DNA of 64,000 nt from a virus: IMG/VR virus record IMGVR_UViG_3300020463_002275, positions 62,001 to 126,000 of that record; one strand, 5' to 3'. Every line of letters begins with the position of its first letter. Position 1 is the stretch's first letter. Positions 61,066 through 64,000 of this stretch are shown piece by piece. The notes beneath the pieces are model-generated. The model was given only the letters and a program-made list of their open reading frames with translations. It did no database searches and was not told the DNA's origin. The translations under genes and the position numbers were made by a program.

Positions 61066-64000
61066 ATGGCAGTAGGTCGCATATCCGGTCCGCTCTTAAA
61101 GTCAAATCTCATTAGAAATGGGATTGATTTGGCTTTTGAGACAGACCTTTTATACTTAGATGTAAATAACAACCGCATCGGTATTAATACAGCAACTCCA
61201 CAACACGAATTAGACGTTGGCGGCACAATCAAAAGTACAAATGTTGTTTTAGATAAACTAACAGCAGGAAACATTGTAATTGAGAATAATGATATTACAA
61301 GTACTTCAGGAACAGTCAACTTAGGTACTGCTGATCAAATTGTTTTCCAAAACAAATTAATAATTGATAGTTTTGAAATAAACGACAATACAATCAGAAC
61401 AACTGATTCAAACGCAAATTTAGAAATTGACCCAAGCGGAACGGGTACTATTGAACTACTAGCAAATACAAATGTATCTGGTAATTTACACGCTACAGGA
61501 AATATTAGTGCAGATGGTAATATAGTATTAGGTGATGCCGACACAGATAATATTAATTTTAATGCTGAAATTGCAAGTAATATAATACCAAATGCAAACA
61601 GCACATATAATTTAGGTACTAGTACAAAAGCATGGAATAATGTTCATGTAGAAAATGTTAACGGACAAATTATAAATGCACAAACAGCAAATATAGCAGG
61701 AATAAATTTAGGTACTAGACACGCTAATACTTTATATGTTTCAGAAAACGGTAGCAATAATAATGCAGGTAATCATCCGCAATCACCTTATCAAACTGTT
61801 GAGAAAGCAATACAAAATGCTACAGCAGGAGATACTATTCACATTTATCCAGGAGTATATCAAGAAAGACTGCCGTTAGTAATACCAGCAGGAGTTACAA
61901 TCAAAGGACATAGCATGAGATCAGTTACTATCAAACCTGATAGTGTTGACTCAGAAGATGTATTTCATTTAAATGGTGAAACAACTGTAGAAGATTTAAC
62001 AATACAAGATTTTTACTACAACAGCGGAACTGATGTAGGTTATGCTTTTAAATTTGCACCTAACTTTAAAGTTACATCACGTAGTCCATATATTAGAAAC
62101 GTAACTGTTATTACAAAAGGTTCAGTTACAAATGCAAGTGATCCAAGAGGATTTAATCAAGGCGATGCAGGTAAAGGTGCTTTATTAGACGGAAGTGTTG
62201 CACATGCAGATTCAAAAGAGGCAAGTGTTTTATTTCATGCCGCAACATTTATTACTCCAGGTGTTGATGCGTTAACATGTAAGAACGGTGTTAGAATAGA
62301 ATGGCTTAATTCATTTACTTACTTTGCTAATAGAGGATTTTATGCCACACACGGATCAACTGGATTAAAAGGTTCAGGTGAAACAGAATTTAGAGTAAGT
62401 GATGTTACAGGCACTTTTAATGCAGGTGAAACTTTTGCTGTTAACAGCATAGATGGTAGTACTGTATTAGCAAGTGGAGTCATTGACAGAAAAGATGCTG
62501 ACGGAAAATTTTACATTGATGGAAATGTACAAGGAATTACAGAAGCAACAACAAGAACTGCAAAAGCAATAGCATTTAATGGTAATGCAAAATTAAGCAC
62601 TACAACTAAAAAGTTTGGAACATCAAGTTTATTCTTAGTTTCAAACAGTTTTTTAAGTTTAGGTGCTCATGACGATTTTGGTTTTAGCACAAATGATTTT
62701 ACTATAGAAGCGTGGATTTATTCAGGTGTTACATCATTTCCTTTTAAAAATTCTATATTTGATTTTAGAGCAGGTATTGCAACAGATACTGCGCCTTACT
62801 TTTATTTCCAATCAGGAGCATTGAAATATAATGTTGGTGATGCTACAGTAATAAGTGCCGGAACACTATCTGATAACCAATGGCATCATGTTGCAGTAAG
62901 TAGATTTGCTGGTGGTACAAGATTATATCTTGACGGTAATCAAGTAGGTAGCACATACGTTGACAACAACGATTATGGAACTACAAAGCCACTTAAAATA
63001 GGAACTGACTTCTCAACAACATCTTTTTATCAGAACGGTTTTATAGACGACATAAGAATTAGTAACAGTGCAAGGTATCTTGATACAACTTATACAGTGC
63101 CTACATCACAAATTGTTGGTGACACCAACACTGTTTTTCTTACTCATTTAGATGGTGCAAATAATGCAACTGCAATTACAGAAGATGTAAAAGTAAAACA
63201 AAATTTAACATTTAGTGGCGGAGCAACTGCAAACTTTATTGACTTATACAACACAACAGACTTTGGTGCTGAAATAAGATCAATAGGATCTGCAAACATC
63301 TACGGTAACAAAGGTGCAGTAGGTGATGGTAACGGTGTGTTAATGTATTTGATAGGACACAACTTTGCGTACATAGGAAATGGCAAAGAAGTTACCAATG
63401 ATGAAACAACTGTAATACAAGCAAACGAAGTAGAAGAATTAAACAACGCAAAAGTTAGATTTACAAGTGTTGACCAAAAAGGAGACTTTAGAGTTGGAGA
63501 CAAGTTTTTTGTTAATCAAGAAACAGGCGAAGTTGTTTTTGATGCTGTAAATTTAAACATCAATACACCACAAGGTATTACTTTTGGCTCAGGCGGTAAT
63601 GTAACATTTATTGACGGTACTAAGATTGAAACAGGTGATTTTAGATTAAGTGGAAACACTATTGAAACACTTACACAAAACTTTGTTATTGATAGTGCAA
63701 CAAATACAGTTGACATTGAAGCAGATACAAACATAACAGGTAACTTAGCAGTTACAGGAAACTTTACACTTGGTGGCAATATCACAATAGGTGATGCAGA
63801 TACAGATAGTGTTGAATTTGCTTCAGATGTAAACAGTGATATTTTACCAAACACAGATAATACTTTTGATTTAGGTGCAACTACAAAGCGTTGGAAAAAT
63901 ATTTACGCTAATAATTTTGATAACGGTAATCTTAAAATTGAAGGCAATACTATATCAGCACAAGATAGCAATAGTGATTTAGAACTTGTTGCATCAGGAT
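61066..64000 (+). CDS. Second long tail fibre with LamG-like insert (partial, 3' end outside window)
   Basis: ATG 61066 (MAVGRISGPLLKSNLIRNGI) follows TTAAGGAGTAGAG; the frame is open to base 64000, giving 978 visible residues. It is a paralogue of the preceding fibre: same N-terminus, same beta-helix (LYVSENGSNNNAGNHP, YPGVYQERLPLVIPAGVTIKGHS, RSPYIRNVTVITKGSVT at about 220-430). Instead of a propeller it carries a concanavalin/LamG-type domain at about residues 511-690 (FGTSSLFLVS, DFTIEAWIYSG, WHHVAVSRF, TRLYLDGNQVG, FIDDIRISNSARY), a jelly-roll often binding sugars. Shaft repeats continue to the window end. Its own late promoter lies upstream. Confidence 0.82.
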   Translation, partial: MAVGRISGPLLKSNLIRNGIDLAFETDLLYLDVNNNRIGINTATPQHELDVGGTIKSTNVVLDKLTAGNIVIENNDITSTSGTVNLGTADQIVFQNKLIIDSFEINDNTIRTTDSNANLEIDPSGTGTIELLANTNVSGNLHATGNISADGNIVLGDADTDNINFNAEIASNIIPNANSTYNLGTSTKAWNNVHVENVNGQIINAQTANIAGINLGTRHANTLYVSENGSNNNAGNHPQSPYQTVEKAIQNATAGDTIHIYPGVYQERLPLVIPAGVTIKGHSMRSVTIKPDSVDSEDVFHLNGETTVEDLTIQDFYYNSGTDVGYAFKFAPNFKVTSRSPYIRNVTVITKGSVTNASDPRGFNQGDAGKGALLDGSVAHADSKEASVLFHAATFITPGVDALTCKNGVRIEWLNSFTYFANRGFYATHGSTGLKGSGETEFRVSDVTGTFNAGETFAVNSIDGSTVLASGVIDRKDADGKFYIDGNVQGITEATTRTAKAIAFNGNAKLSTTTKKFGTSSLFLVSNSFLSLGAHDDFGFSTNDFTIEAWIYSGVTSFPFKNSIFDFRAGIATDTAPYFYFQSGALKYNVGDATVISAGTLSDNQWHHVAVSRFAGGTRLYLDGNQVGSTYVDNNDYGTTKPLKIGTDFSTTSFYQNGFIDDIRISNSARYLDTTYTVPTSQIVGDTNTVFLTHLDGANNATAITEDVKVKQNLTFSGGATANFIDLYNTTDFGAEIRSIGSANIYGNKGAVGDGNGVLMYLIGHNFAYIGNGKEVTNDETTVIQANEVEELNNAKVRFTSVDQKGDFRVGDKFFVNQETGEVVFDAVNLNINTPQGITFGSGGNVTFIDGTKIETGDFRLSGNTIETLTQNFVIDSATNTVDIEADTNITGNLAVTGNFTLGGNITIGDADTDSVEFASDVNSDILPNTDNTFDLGATTKRWKNIYANNFDNGNLKIEGNTISAQDSNSDLELVASG

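Noticed and set aside
1-64000. tRNA genes, insertion sequences, integrase and attachment sites
   Set aside because: No cloverleaf with a GTTCRANYC arm, no transposase or integrase frame and no terminal inverted repeats were found; the gene set is that of a lytic phage.

Overview
The window is a stretch of a T4-like marine myovirus (tailed phage with contractile tail). The evidence is the gene set: gp48, gp53, gp5, gp25, gp6, gp55, gp47, gp46, gp26, tape measure, portal gp20, protease gp21, scaffold gp22 and capsid gp23 are all recognisable. The DNA is AT-rich. Late promoters of the form NATAAATA, as described for T4 and for T4-like cyanophages, precede many structural genes. The host cannot be read directly. 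A cyanobacterial-type glutamine riboswitch and a TonB-dependent receptor both fit a Gram-negative marine bacterium.

Layout. Bases 1-31063 are one minus-strand late cluster, read from 31 kb leftwards: gp48-like tube cap, gp53, a large hub protein, gp5 with a C-terminal GH19-type domain, a CHAP-type hydrolase, a PAAR tip, gp25, gp6, a giant 4961-residue protein, a 201-residue protein and two tail-fibre or collar proteins. Bases 31095-35884 are a plus-strand early/middle block: late sigma gp55, the gp47/gp46 recombination nuclease, a SufE-like protein, a small basic protein and a GIY-YIG-like endonuclease. It is followed by about 350 bases of GC-richer, strongly folding non-coding sequence (35887-36238). 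Bases 36357-39172 encode two low-complexity putative virion proteins. Bases 39169-40319 (minus) carry gp26 and a downstream frame that looks joined to it by a -1 ribosomal frameshift, next to the divergent tape-measure gene.

Bases 42823-49502 are the head cassette: portal, gp67-like protein, a Rossmann-like enzyme, acidic core protein, gp21, gp22 and gp23. Bases 49503-52338 are the accessory island: terminator, glutamine (Downstream-peptide/glnA class) riboswitch, a 50-residue basic peptide, a sigma70-type promoter, an unclassified structured leader RNA ending in an intrinsic terminator, a BtuB-like TonB-dependent receptor and a small polytopic membrane protein. Bases 52440-64000 are a plus-strand virion/fibre block: two MGRP paralogues, small fibre-like proteins, a protein with about 31 cysteines, and two paralogous long beta-helix fibres carrying different inserted domains (beta-propeller versus LamG-like).

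The most notable points are the TonB receptor/membrane protein pair with its riboswitch-like leader, the glutamine riboswitch-peptide unit, the frameshift signal behind gp26, the GC-rich RNA near 36 kb, and the total absence by eye of GCAGC/GCTGC across 64 kb.
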